From contig CAJONA010000010.1 of the NCBI GenBank assembly GCA_905235755.1, forward strand, positions 1-16,072: a stretch of DNA of 16,072 bases. The letters are read 5' to 3'. The position numbers and the translations under genes were made by a program. Origin of the DNA: an uncultured Clostridia bacterium. Lineage in GTDB: Bacteria; Bacillota; Clostridia; Oscillospirales; CAG-272. The stretch's first letter is position 1. Every line of letters begins with the position of its first letter. Of the stretch, positions 1 through 8,900 are shown in pieces. The notes under the pieces were generated by a model. The model searched no databases. It had not been told where the DNA came from and saw only the letters and a list, made by a program, of their open reading frames with translations.

Positions 1-22
1 CCCTTTTGCGTGGTTCCGGCGG

Positions 23-45
23 TTAATTTTGCCGTGCAAAATTAA
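23..45. repeat. Hairpin A of repeat copy 1
   Basis: Perfect 10-bp inverted repeat, TTAATTTTGC and GCAAAATTAA, around a 3-nt loop (CGT). The counterpart at 15935-15958 has the same ATTTTGC/GCAAAAT core. Its second and third outer pairs are changed from T-A and A-T to C-G and G-C, so pairing is preserved. Confidence 0.85.
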
Positions 46-157
46 AAAGCGGAGACGCCGTGCGGCGACGCTTTAGACGGGGAGCAAAACAACGTGTATT
101 TGCGGCTTTATCTGCATTTCACAGGCGCTCAAGCGGCACGCTTGCGCGCTTCTTTTC

Positions 158-186
158 GCACTTTTCTTTCGCGTAAAGAAAAGTGC
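158..186. repeat. Hairpin B of repeat copy 1
   Basis: Perfect 12-bp inverted repeat, GCACTTTTCTTT and AAAGAAAAGTGC, around a 5-nt loop (CGCGT). The other copy (15795-15823) has the same 9-bp core and loop length. Its second and third outer pairs are swapped to other Watson-Crick pairs. Neither strand has a following T-tract, so it is not a standard intrinsic terminator. Confidence 0.85.
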
Positions 187-202
187 ATAGAGTTTCGCGC
201 AC

Positions 203-270
203 GGCGCGAGAAAGATGCCGCGGCGCGAGAAGGATTGGCGCGCACCGCGCGAAAAACGCGGCGCGCAAAT
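203..270 (+). repeat. Degenerate GCGCGAGA units of repeat copy 1
   Basis: Imperfect repeats of a GCGCGAGAA-like unit begin at 204, 223 and 247 (19 and 24 nt apart), followed by related GC-rich sequence to about 265. They correspond to the regular 18-bp array of copy 2 (15728-15781). An imperfect inverted repeat at about 234-273 can also fold but has no T-tract, so I do not call it a terminator. Confidence 0.5.
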
Positions 271-794
271 CACCCCGTGTACCCGGGATGGTGAGCATAA
301 TTATTATAACTGCGAACAAGACCGTCCCACGTTTTTTTGTCGACGAGGCCCGTCTCGTCAAGTCTGTTTATCCTTTGAAAGAGCCGCACGGCGTCGGCTG
401 TTTTTTCGTCGTATATTCCGCTCGGTTCTATATCTTCGAACTCGTCGTATGCGACGACGAGCGCCGCGAGGATGCTCTGAACGCACATAACGATATCACT
501 CTGCTCAGACGGAGATACAACGTAATCCGGCGACGGAAAGACGCAGAGCGGCTTTCCGGGTGAAGCGGCGCTTTCCGCCTCTTTGTATGCCTCTTTAACC
601 GCCTGCCATGTGTTGAAATCGACGACGCCCGTCACGGGCAGACCGTATTCCTTTTGAAAAATGCGCACGGCTTCCGCCGTTTTCGGCCCGTAAATGCCGT
701 CGGGAATTATAAGCGGAATATCCATTCCGAGTTGCGCGAGCCTTCTGAGCCACAGCTGAAGCTCATATATGTTGTTCTTGCGTAAATTTGCCAT
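270..794 (-). CDS. Two-module peptidoglycan-binding protein
   Basis: The 174-aa product consists of two PG_binding_1-type helical modules. The first is at about residues 5-70, with the family signature DGIYGPKTAEAVRIFQKEY followed by LPVTGVVDFNTW. The second is at about 95-165, with SGIYDEKTADAVRLFQ and TGLVDKKTW. No signal peptide, membrane segment or catalytic domain is visible, so by itself it should only bind cell-wall or cortex peptidoglycan. GGAGG precedes the ATG and lies within the last codons of the upstream gene; only 3 nt separate the two genes, so coupling is likely. It is the last gene of the three-gene cluster. A role in spore cortex or coat is inferred from the SpoIID-like neighbour. 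Confidence 0.85.
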   Translation of the reverse strand: MANLRKNNIYELQLWLRRLAQLGMDIPLIIPDGIYGPKTAEAVRIFQKEYGLPVTGVVDFNTWQAVKEAYKEAESAASPGKPLCVFPSPDYVVSPSEQSDIVMCVQSILAALVVAYDEFEDIEPSGIYDEKTADAVRLFQRINRLDETGLVDKKTWDGLVRSYNNYAHHPGYTG

Positions 795-797
795 GAT

Positions 798-2201
798 CTA
801 TTCCTCCGTGGCTATATTTTCACCCGCCCACTGACCGTCGGCGATGTAGTTTTCGTCCGAAACGGACGAGTATATTATTCCGAGAGTGTCCCAAAGGACA
901 GGCCCGACGAGCCCGTTTATCGGGTAGCCGAACAGCGCCTGCGCCGCGTAGACCGCATCGCGCGTCGCCTCGTCGAATATCCCCGTGACGGGGATCTGCG
1001 GTATCGAGTCATAGAGCGTCGACGCGGCATTGATATACTGCTGTAATATCGTCACGTACTCGCCTTGGGAGCCGAATTTAAGCACCTCGCCGGGGAACGG
1101 CCTCGCGCCCGCGCCGAGCAGCTCCTCGCCCGCCGTCCTTATATAGCCGGCATAAACGGCGAATGCTTCGTCCCACGTTGCCGCGTCGATGACGCCCGTC
1201 ACAGGCAAATCGTACTCCTGCTGAAACGCCCTGACGGCGGCCTCCGTCGACTCTCCGAACACGCCGTCGAACTCCACCGACGGCACCGCGGGATCGAAGA
1301 GCGATATCCATCTTATATAGTACTGCGCGTCGTAAACGTATATGCCCGTGTCGCCCAGGGACAGCGTCTGCGGAAACTGGCTCGGTATCTCCTCGAACGT
1401 CAGCCCTTCGCTCGCAAGCTCTGACAGGCGCTTGACAGAGTTGTAGACGAACTGTATCCTGTACCACGTTGCCTTGCCGACTACGCCGTCGACGTCGAGT
1501 CCGAATATGCGCTGAAACTCCCTCACGGCGTTCTCCGTTTCGACGCCGAAAGCGCCGTCGACGGGCGATATCTTCGGTATCGCCGGGTAGTTTGTCGATA
1601 TGCGGTTGAGCCGCGTCTGAATGAACGACACCTCAGAGCCGACGCTGCCGAGCCTGAGCGGTCTGCCGGGCGTCGACGGACGCACATCCTCTATCGGCGC
1701 GTCCTCGACGATATCGATGTCGTTTCCGTAATATGCCGCGAGTATGTCATACGCGCCGAAGCCCTCGTTGGCGAGTTCAACGCTTCCCCATTGGGAAAGA
1801 CCTTCGCACTGCACGTTCACGCCGTCGCAGTAGAGCGCGAACAACGGCTCTATATTGCCCTGCCGCACTATGTAATCGTTGAATATCTCGTCTACTATCC
1901 TGCTTATGTTTTCGTAAACGTCGCGCCCGTATACGAACGACTGATCATACGCCGTGCTGTTCGTGATGTCAAAATCATAGCCCATCGACGGATAATGTTC
2001 GGTGAAAACCCTGTTCAGCGCGACGGAGATCTGCGCGTATATGTTTGCGCGCAGCGCCGCCTCAGGCCACGTCGGATATATCTCGCTCGACGCGACGTTT
2101 TTTATGTAGTCGGGAAATGATACGGCCACCGTTTGCGCGTTGCTTTCCGGCGGACCGAGATGAACGCGTATCTTTTCGGGTATAACAGGTACTATCGCCA
2201 T
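798..2201 (-). CDS. SpoIID-like protein with three peptidoglycan-binding modules
   Basis: This 467-aa protein begins with a SpoIID-like region (about residues 25-160). SSEIYPTWPEAALRANIYAQ (38-57) matches the SpoIID stretch holding the catalytic glutamate, here Glu40. GLSQWGS (134-140) and YDILAAYYG (151-159) match the family's GVGMSQYGA and Y-EIL-YYY motifs. Where SpoIID has its Cys/His zinc ligands (family pattern DICDTTHC), this protein reads DITNSTAYD, so the ligands appear lost and lytic transglycosylase activity is uncertain. Three PG_binding_1 modules follow at about 181-250, 276-350 and 371-445, each with a DG-FG-ET/EAV-FQ pattern. There is no signal peptide or membrane anchor, unlike SpoIID. 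AAGGAGG lies 4 nt before the ATG and overlaps the stop of the preceding gene. Sporulation cortex work is inferred. Confidence 0.8.
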   Translation of the reverse strand: MAIVPVIPEKIRVHLGPPESNAQTVAVSFPDYIKNVASSEIYPTWPEAALRANIYAQISVALNRVFTEHYPSMGYDFDITNSTAYDQSFVYGRDVYENISRIVDEIFNDYIVRQGNIEPLFALYCDGVNVQCEGLSQWGSVELANEGFGAYDILAAYYGNDIDIVEDAPIEDVRPSTPGRPLRLGSVGSEVSFIQTRLNRISTNYPAIPKISPVDGAFGVETENAVREFQRIFGLDVDGVVGKATWYRIQFVYNSVKRLSELASEGLTFEEIPSQFPQTLSLGDTGIYVYDAQYYIRWISLFDPAVPSVEFDGVFGESTEAAVRAFQQEYDLPVTGVIDAATWDEAFAVYAGYIRTAGEELLGAGARPFPGEVLKFGSQGEYVTILQQYINAASTLYDSIPQIPVTGIFDEATRDAVYAAQALFGYPINGLVGPVLWDTLGIIYSSVSDENYIADGQWAGENIATEE

Positions 2202-2210
2202 AGCGCCTCC

Positions 2211-2621
2211 TTAAATTTCCGGCGTGCCGCTCTCGGATACGATGACCTCGGGAGACGGCATGCCCTCCGGTGAGTCTTCGGGCAGCGCAAGCAAGTTCAC
2301 GTTCTGCACAGACGTTATCCCCGCAAATATCGGCACGTTCATATTCGCCGTGCTGTAATATCCGAATGCCGTCACCTCGATGTTCACCATCGAATACGGC
2401 GGCGAGCTTGGCAACGGTGAAAGCGACAGCTCGGGCGGCGGCGTCGGTATCGGTATCTCGTCCGTTTCCCCGCTTTCGTCAGTTGTCAGTACCGCGAATA
2501 TGCGCGGGCGTTTCTCATCGACGATCCTGAGCACGACCGTCGCGTCTTCCACAGGGATCGCGGCGTCGGCGGATGTCACGCGCACGATTAGCTTTCCGTA
2601 ATATATCTGTGTTTGATCCAT
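2211..2621 (-). CDS. Small Ig-like/carboxypeptidase-regulatory-like beta protein
   Basis: This 136-aa protein has a pattern typical of a carboxypeptidase-regulatory or PEGA-like beta sandwich. It shows GKLIVRVTSADAAIPVEDATV (8-28) followed by alternating strands, a GETDEIPIPTPPPE segment after TTDES, and NIEVTAFGYYS near the end of the fold. A proline-rich linker and an acidic serine/proline tail complete it. No signal peptide or enzyme motif is seen. AAAGGA precedes the ATG, and it is the first gene of the three-gene peptidoglycan cluster. It probably acts as a structural or adaptor partner of the SpoIID-like protein; the exact role is unknown. Confidence 0.7.
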   Translation of the reverse strand: MDQTQIYYGKLIVRVTSADAAIPVEDATVVLRIVDEKRPRIFAVLTTDESGETDEIPIPTPPPELSLSPLPSSPPYSMVNIEVTAFGYYSTANMNVPIFAGITSVQNVNLLALPEDSPEGMPSPEVIVSESGTPEI

Positions 2622-2653
2622 AATAAAAAATCCTTTCGCCGTAAACTATAAAC

Positions 2654-2679
2654 AGTCTATGCGAAAAGATCTTTATTGT
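2654..2679 (-). promoter_or_regulatory. Possible sporulation-sigma (SigK/SigE-like) promoter
   Basis: On the minus strand, AC (2679-2678), a 16-nt gap, then CATAGACT (2661-2654) resembles the SigK pattern AC-N16-CATAnnnTA, with the final A missing. CATAGACT also differs from the SigE -10 (CATACAnT) at one base, but no well-spaced SigE -35 is present. It lies about 33 nt before the ATG of the three-gene cluster, a sensible distance. The match is short and the 77-nt gap is AT-rich, so chance is a real possibility. Confidence 0.25.
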
Positions 2680-2698
2680 TAATTTTTAAAAATTTTTC

Positions 2699-3445
2699 TT
2701 ATCTTTCCTTGCGGCAGACGAAAAACATCCGCTCGCTGTCGGGCAGCACTTCTGAAAAATCGGTGTCGGCATACGTGCCTACGACTGAAAAACCCGCTTC
2801 GGCGAGCAGTTTTTTTATCGTCCTCGGCGAATATGAGCGCTGGCGCTGCTCTTCGTCAAGTCGGCGCCAAACGCCGCCGCTCTCCGAAAAGAATGTCAGA
2901 TAATAGTCGCAAATGCCGCTTTTTTCGTTAAAAAAGCTCTGCCAGCACAAAAACAGTTCTTCCGTTTCGTAGACGAACGAGTCCGATTTTAAAATACTTT
3001 TGTATTTAAATAATGTATTCACGTCGAAGATGAACAGCCCGCCGTCCGAGAGCGTGCGCGAGACGTGAAAAAAGCACGAGCGGAGTTTATCCGTCCCCAA
3101 AAGATAATTTATCCCGTCGAGCGAACAGCACACGGCGTCGGCTGCGTCTCCCGTGTCGAGCGCCGCCATATCCTGCTCTGCGTAGCGTATTTTGAGTCCG
3201 TTTTCCTCCGCCTTTTTCGCAGCGAGAGCGAGCATTTCGGCGGAAAGATCGACTCCCGTCATAACGTATCCGCGAGACGCGAGCGGGACGGTGATGTTCC
3301 CCGTGCCGCAGCCTATATCGACAACTTTTTTCACTCCGTCGCCGAATTTATCGAAGCATGCGACGTAAAAATCCGCCCATTTTTCGTAATCGACGCCGCT
3401 CATCAGCGCGTCGTAATATTTAGCCAAAACAGAATATTGCTCCAT
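2699..3445 (-). CDS. Class I SAM-dependent methyltransferase
   Basis: From the ATG at 3445 the product is 248 aa and begins MEQYSVLAKYYDALM, typical of this methyltransferase group. The SAM-binding loop is VVDIGCGTGN (41-50), followed by the acidic post-motif II VDLSAEMLALA (65-75), AEQDMAALD (about 89-97) and DAVCCSLDGINYLL (103-116). The substrate cannot be told from the sequence. A GTG at 3475 would add ten residues (MTKRRSLCDI) and overlap the upstream gene by 26 nt. I prefer 3445 because the family N-terminus starts there and a GGAG lies about 13 nt upstream, though that spacing is long. The gap to the DUF2344 stop is 4 nt, so it belongs to that operon. No clear terminator follows. Confidence 0.85.
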   Translation of the reverse strand: MEQYSVLAKYYDALMSGVDYEKWADFYVACFDKFGDGVKKVVDIGCGTGNITVPLASRGYVMTGVDLSAEMLALAAKKAEENGLKIRYAEQDMAALDTGDAADAVCCSLDGINYLLGTDKLRSCFFHVSRTLSDGGLFIFDVNTLFKYKSILKSDSFVYETEELFLCWQSFFNEKSGICDYYLTFFSESGGVWRRLDEEQRQRSYSPRTIKKLLAEAGFSVVGTYADTDFSEVLPDSERMFFVCRKER

Positions 3446-3449
3446 AATA

Positions 3450-4127
3450 TCACATAAACTCCGTCTTTTTGTCACTCATGAAAACGCGCTCGCGGCAAAC
3501 GGTGTAGTCGCCGCCTCGGAGCAGGTCGGGATATTTCGACAAAATATGCTCAACGATATATTTCGGGTTGACGAACGAATTCTCCCCGCACGAAAGCATT
3601 GCGCGGATATTTATCGCGCCGTTTTCGTACTCGCAGCGGATAATGTCGCAAAGGGATGATATGTCCGTCTCTTTCGTCCCCGTTTTTGTCGTTTTCTGTA
3701 TCTTGATCTCACCTTCGAACAGCTTTTTGATCTCGCTCGCCATATCGGCGGACGCCTCCGGCGATATAATACTTATTGTATATTCCGCCCAACCGATGTC
3801 GCAAAAGCGCGTCTGCGGCTCATACGCGCAGAGTGCGCGAAGCTCCGCGGGAAACGACGCGTTCAGCCGACGGACGACCTCATCATAGTCGGGCTTTTCC
3901 GTAAGCATAAAATCCATAAACTCGCACATGCTCGCCGTGCCGACCGAAAGCGGCAGGGAAAACACCATTTTCGGATGCGGATTGAAACCCATCGTGTACC
4001 AAATGGGCAGTTTCGCGCGCAAAAACGCCGCTTTCATCGTCCGCGAAAGGTCGAGATGCGATATGAATTTCAGACTGCCTACCTTTGAAAATTTCACTCT
4101 TACGGAGTAACGTTCTTCGGGCACCAT
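3450..4127 (-). CDS. DUF2344 / TIGR03936 family protein
   Basis: The 225-aa protein has the family N-terminus, with RVKFSKVGSLKFISHLDLSR (10-29) and MGFNPHPKMVFSLPLSVG (46-63). This family occurs beside, or fused to the C-terminus of, the TIGR03960 radical SAM protein, as is the arrangement here. Its biochemical function is not established. The start is decided by a strong AGGAGG about 8 nt before the ATG; this places the first 28 nt inside the radical SAM gene in a different frame. In many Clostridia the pair is followed by RNase G and ribosomal proteins L21/L27, but here a methyltransferase follows. A link to ribosome or RNA modification is inferred from that usual context only. Confidence 0.88.
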   Translation of the reverse strand: MVPEERYSVRVKFSKVGSLKFISHLDLSRTMKAAFLRAKLPIWYTMGFNPHPKMVFSLPLSVGTASMCEFMDFMLTEKPDYDEVVRRLNASFPAELRALCAYEPQTRFCDIGWAEYTISIISPEASADMASEIKKLFEGEIKIQKTTKTGTKETDISSLCDIIRCEYENGAINIRAMLSCGENSFVNPKYIVEHILSKYPDLLRGGDYTVCRERVFMSDKKTEFM

Positions 4128-5950
4128 GCCGTTTTACCTCCTATACACGAAGCGCCGCAGCCGGAGCACTTTTCGGAGCAGGCGGGCGTCGTTTTTTCTT
4201 TATATGCGTTGTGTCTTTCCCTGAGCAAAAACTCCTTCGACACGCCGATGTCGATAATGTCCCACGGGAGTATCTCGTCCTCGCCGAACGTGCGGTTTGC
4301 GTAGAACGACTCGTCGATCCCGACGGAGCGGAACACGTCGAGCCACTGTTCATAGTCGAAAAACTCCTCCCAGCTGTCAAGCCGCATCCCGCGGCGGTGC
4401 GCTTCGACGAGCGCCTTGCCGAGCCGTCTGTCGCCGCGTGCGAACACAGCTTCGATGCGGCTTGTGCACGCGTCGTGATAATTGTATCTTATCTTGCGAT
4501 CGGTGTTTTTCATCGTTACATATTTCTGGCGGCGGCACAGCTCGTCATAGCCGCACTGCCCTTCCCATTGAAACGGCGTGAACGGCTTCGGCACGAAGCA
4601 CGCCGCGCTTATCGTGACCTGCGGCTGACGCTTCACTCTGTCGGGCGTGCGGTAAAATTCCTCGATCACGTCGCGCGCCAGCGCTATGATGCCGTCGAGG
4701 TCCTCGTCCGTCTCCGTCGGAAGTCCCTGCATAAAGTACAGTTTGACCGCCGTCTTGCCGCCCGAAAACGCGACGCGGCACGCGCGGAGCAGCTCGTCCT
4801 TGTCGATGTTTTTGTTTATTACGTCGCGCAGGCGCTGCGTGCCCGCCTCTGGCGCGAACGTGATGCCGCCCGTGCGTATGGTCGAGATCTTGTCCATAAG
4901 CTCTTTTGTAAAGCTGTTGACGCGCAGCGACGGCAGAGACAGCGACACCTTTTTGTCGTCCGTCCATTTCAGCAGCTCGTCGGTCAGCTTGTCGATGCAA
5001 GTGTAATCGCTTATCGACAGCGACGAGAGCGTTATCTCATCGTAGCCCGTGTTCTCAACGAGCGTTTTTGCCTCACTGTTCAGCGTTTCGACGCTCTTTT
5101 CTCTTACGGGGCGATATACCATCCCCGCCTGACAGAAGCGGCAGCCGCGGATGCAGCCGCGGTAGACTTCGAGAACTATCCTGTCCTGCACCGTTTCGAT
5201 GTACGGCATGACGAGATTCTCGGGGTACGGCGCTTTGTCAAGATCCTTGACGATGCGTTTTTTGACGCGTTTTTGAATGTCGTCGTATTTCGGCGTATAG
5301 CTTTTCACCGTGCCGTCGGCGTTATACTCGACGTCGTAAAGCGACGGAACGTAAAAGCCGTCGATCTTTGCGGCGCGGTGAAGCAGCTCGTCTTTTGTCA
5401 TCTCGGTCTTTTTGTACTCGCGGTAAAGATCGCACAGCTCTACGACCTCGTCCTCGCCCTCGCCGATGAGAAAGATGTCGACAAAATCCGCCATCGGCTC
5501 GGAGTTATAAGCGCAAGGTCCGCCGCACACGATCAGCGGATCGTCCTTTGTCCGCTCCGACTGCATTATCGGTATGCCCGCGAGCCCGAGCATATTCAGC
5601 ACCGTCGTGTAGCACATCTCGTATTGAAGCGTAAAGCCGACGATGTCAAAAGCTTTCAGCTCGTCGCCGCTCTCGACCGCCCATAGGGGGATGTCGTTTT
5701 CGATCATAAGCTGCTCCATATCGGTCCACGGGGCGTACGCACGCTCGCACCATATATAATCCTTTTTGTTCATTATATCGTAAAGGATGCGTATGCCGAG
5801 ATTTGACATTCCTATCTCGTATGTGTCGGGGAAGCAGAACGCAAAGCGCACGTCGACGTCCTTTTTGTCCTTAATTATCTGTCCCCACTCGCCGCCGACG
5901 TAACGTCCCGGCTTTTCAACTTTTTTGAGCAAACTCTCGGGTATTTTCAT
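4100..5950 (-). CDS. TIGR03960-family B12-binding-type radical SAM protein
   Basis: The 616-aa protein has a Rossmann-like, B12-binding-type N-terminal region (about 30-175; VDVRFAFCFPDTYEIGMSNLG and ICGGP-like VCGGPCAYNSEP at 141-152). The radical SAM domain follows. Its [4Fe-4S] ligands are Cys266, Cys270 and Cys273 in GCIRGCRFCQAG, the family CxxxCxxC pattern. The C-terminal tail is unusually cysteine-rich (Cys591, 595, 598, 602, 610) and probably binds metal or a second cluster. The substrate is unknown. The ATG overlaps the addB stop as ATGA, with GAGGAG upstream inside addB, so translation is coupled. The tail codons for Gly-Gly (GGA GGT) double as the ribosome site of the next gene. 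Confidence 0.92.
   Translation of the reverse strand: MKIPESLLKKVEKPGRYVGGEWGQIIKDKKDVDVRFAFCFPDTYEIGMSNLGIRILYDIMNKKDYIWCERAYAPWTDMEQLMIENDIPLWAVESGDELKAFDIVGFTLQYEMCYTTVLNMLGLAGIPIMQSERTKDDPLIVCGGPCAYNSEPMADFVDIFLIGEGEDEVVELCDLYREYKKTEMTKDELLHRAAKIDGFYVPSLYDVEYNADGTVKSYTPKYDDIQKRVKKRIVKDLDKAPYPENLVMPYIETVQDRIVLEVYRGCIRGCRFCQAGMVYRPVREKSVETLNSEAKTLVENTGYDEITLSSLSISDYTCIDKLTDELLKWTDDKKVSLSLPSLRVNSFTKELMDKISTIRTGGITFAPEAGTQRLRDVINKNIDKDELLRACRVAFSGGKTAVKLYFMQGLPTETDEDLDGIIALARDVIEEFYRTPDRVKRQPQVTISAACFVPKPFTPFQWEGQCGYDELCRRQKYVTMKNTDRKIRYNYHDACTSRIEAVFARGDRRLGKALVEAHRRGMRLDSWEEFFDYEQWLDVFRSVGIDESFYANRTFGEDEILPWDIIDIGVSKEFLLRERHNAYKEKTTPACSEKCSGCGASCIGGKTAWCPKNVTP
4128..4142 (-). promoter_or_regulatory. 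Shine-Dalgarno of DUF2344 gene embedded in the radical SAM tail
   Basis: On the minus strand, TATAGGAGGTAAAACGG immediately precedes the ATG at 4127. AGGAGG is a full-consensus site about 8 nt upstream. In the radical SAM frame the same bases encode Ile-Gly-Gly-Lys within the cysteine-rich tail, so the 28-nt overlap is genuine. Confidence 0.85.
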
Positions 5951-8900
5951 TTCTCGTTCTCCTCGTCAATATATACTCTGCGGCATACGGGCTTGTAACG
6001 GCAATACCGGCACGGCGAAGAATTGCCTTCCGATATCGGTTTTGCGTATGCCTTTCCTCCGCAAAGTTCTTCTGCGATATTGATCACTGTATTTTCAACG
6101 TCTTTTTTCAGGTTTTCGAGCGCTTCGAGCGAGATGACGTTCTTTACCTCTCCGCTCTCGGCGTATTTTTCGACATCGCTTTCTTTTACCGGTATTATTC
6201 CGCCGTCAAGCGCGGGATCCATGGCGCGGAGGATGTTCATTTCAGCTAAGAACAGCCCGCTTTTTTCCGTATCCGTGTCGGCGCCCTTCTCTATCGTGAG
6301 GTCGAGACTCGGCGGCTTTATTCCGATATACATAACACCTGCGGGGGTTATCTTTTTGCCGAAATATTTTTCGCCGTTCTCCCATACCGAAAACAGATAC
6401 AGCAGCATCTGCATATCGAGCCCAAGCGCGATATTCTTCATATCGAACGTCTTTTTCCCCGTCTTATAGTCGCACACAAGGACATGGAGCGTTCCGTCTT
6501 CGCCCTCGTATGCGTCAAGACGGTCTATCGTTCCGCGTATCCTGACGCTCACCTTCCCGTTTGAAAGTTTCAGCGGCTCTATTCCGTCAGCCCCCACGGT
6601 GAGTTCAAATCCGCGCGGCTTGAATTTGCTCGACGCGATATCCTCGCGTATCTTGTCGACGAATATCCGCGCGCTTTTGCAAAGATAGTCCGTCACATGT
6701 TCCAGCCGCGCCGGTATCGCGCCGCAAAGCATTCGCGTCAGCTCGTCGTTTGCGGCTTCCCTGATCATACGGTCGATATCTTCGTCCGCCGCGTCGGGAT
6801 TTGCCGCTGCGAATTTTGCGGCTATCTCCATTATCTTGTGCATGAAACTGCCGATGTCGACAGCGCCGAAACGCTGTATCCTGTCGTCGGAAAGAGAAAG
6901 CCCGTATTCGCAAAAATACGCAAATCTGCACTTTACATAGCTTTCGAGCCTCGACGGACTCATGTTGAGCTTGTCGCCGAAAAGGTCCTTTGCCGCCGCC
7001 GCGTCGAGAGCACACTTTTCCGCCGACATCGGCATTGACGAAAACCGCAGTTTTTCCGCGTAAACGGGATCGTTTAAGTAATATTCGCGCAGAGCCGCGC
7101 CGAGCTCGTCCCGTGCTGTCACGGCGTATTCGAACGCCGCGCGCTTATTCCATATCATGTCTGCGTCGGACGCCATCTCGAACTCAAAGACTTCGAGTTT
7201 GGGGAAAAGTTCGAGTACGCGCAAAACGCCTATCGATCTGTATACCTCTTTTCCGTCCGATCCCGCCCTCGGATATGTGAACGTTACGCGCTCCGACGCG
7301 GATGACGCCGCCGCGTAAAAATAATACATCTCGTCGGAGATCTTTTTCCATATGCGCGACGATATTTCAATACCCGCGCCCTCAAGCTCGCTTTTTTCGC
7401 GCTCGGTGAAAATGCCGTCTTCGCCGACTTTTTTCGGAAATCCGCCGTCGCAGCAACCTATGACGTATACGGCGCGCGCCTCCGTGACGCTCGTCAGGAC
7501 GGCGTCGGCTATCAGCACCTCGTCAACAGACGTCGGTATCGCGCCGATGTCGGTCTTTGACAGCATGGCGCGAAGGTACACGGAAAACTCATCGTCGCGG
7601 CATTTACGTTCGCCGACCGACGCGACAAGCCCGTCGAGCGCGTCGCAAAATGCGCGCCAGAGCTTTCTGAGCGTCATCTCGCGCGCGATATCGCCCTGTG
7701 CGTGAGCGTCCCCGGCAATAGCGTCAAGACGTTCCGGCACGCCGAGCGCGCTCAAAAAGTCGAACAGAGCCGTCGCCTTTCGGCATATCGTCGCGGCGTT
7801 TTTCATAACGCCGAAAAACCGCGTCAGCGGCTCCGTGACGGCGCGCCTGACCGCATTTATCGCGTCGAGTTTTTTCTCGTCCTCTTCCGTAAAGCGCTCG
7901 CCGATCCCGCGCGGATGATAGGTGAAATCGCCGTCGGTAAATCGGCTGCCCGATATGTTCCATTTGAGCACATAATTTTCAAAAGCGAACGCGTCGTTTT
8001 GCTCTACGCCGCAAAGGTCTGTTTTTATGTACGAAATAACGTCGTCTTTAAACAAGCCGTGTTCGCACATACCGAGAACGAGAAAAACGAATTTTATAAG
8101 CGAAAGCTCCGTTATGTCGGTTTTTTTCGATATGAAATACGGTATTTCGTATTTTTCAAAGACGGCGTCGATTATACCGCCGTATTCGTCCGGACTGCGC
8201 GTTATGACCGCTATTTCCTTGTATCTCATTCCGCCGTGAATAAGACGGCAGATATCCGTCGCAACAGCCTCCGCTTCCGCGTAGGCGTTTGCCGCGCTTA
8301 TGACGCTCACATCGTCGGTGATCTTGTCGTAATGCGGGCGGACGCGCCTTGACGACGTCCACATATTTGCCGAAAGGAATGCCGTCGCTTCGTTTTTAAA
8401 TCTCGTCGGTACGCGCATGACGGTCTCGCTCCCGATCCGCGCACACGCGAGCTTTGCCGTTTCGTGCAAGAGCCTGTCCGTGTTCAAGACAGTCATAAAC
8501 GCGGGCTCGCTGACGTCGTTGTCGGGCTCGTACGCCACCGTAATGCAAACGTTATCGGCGCCGCGCATTATCTGTTCTATCATTCTGTACTGCTGCGCCG
8601 TAAATGACGTGAAAGCGTCGAGATAGACGTCGCTTCCTTTGAAGAAGCCGCACACGCCGTCTTTCTCGCACGCGGCGGATATCATGCCGTCGGGATCGCG
8701 CCACTTTTCCGCTACCCTGCGGTCAAATTCCGCAAAGATCTCAGACAGATCGAGCAGTTTGTTCGCCGTTCTGCCGCAAAGGCGCGCCGCCCCTTCGCCG
8801 AGGTCGGACGGTGTGATCATATTTCTCATCATCTCCGCGCGTGCGCCGACGAGCGTCTCCGTCATCGAAATATCCGACGGCGATATTTTTCCGTATTCTC

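Larger units (their letters stand above)
1..212 (+). repeat. Palindrome-rich repeat element, copy 1 (truncated by window edge)
   Basis: This non-coding stretch aligns with the reverse complement of 15781-15980. Position i matches 15981-i in one register over about 180 nt, and 101-200 aligns without a gap. The block 151-200 agrees at 41 of 50 positions by my hand count, and CGGCTTTATCTGCA (103-116) is identical. It holds three hairpins: 23-45, 130-144 and 158-186. It then runs into degenerate GCGCGAGA-type units at about 203-270, which touch the 3' end of the peptidoglycan-binding gene. No protein-coding potential is supported. The element may begin left of the window. It is intergenic and could be a REP/MITE-like repeat or a structured RNA; the type is not recognised. 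Confidence 0.8.

Noticed and set aside
234..273. GC-rich imperfect inverted repeat as terminator of the three-gene cluster
   Set aside because: No T-tract on the minus strand; probably part of the GCGCGAG units.
2632..2662. SigF-type promoter (GCATA with GGCGA)
   Set aside because: The spacer is 17 nt, too long, and the -10 would overlap the ribosome site.
2699..3475. GTG start at 3475 for the methyltransferase
   Set aside because: It adds ten residues unlike the family and overlaps the upstream gene by 26 nt; the ATG at 3445 gives the usual N-terminus.
4085..5686. Long plus-strand open frame (533 codons) antisense to the radical SAM gene
   Set aside because: It mirrors a gene with clear family motifs, its translation is Arg/Val/Leu-rich with no recognised motif, and codon bias (GC-rich wobble) explains the open frame.
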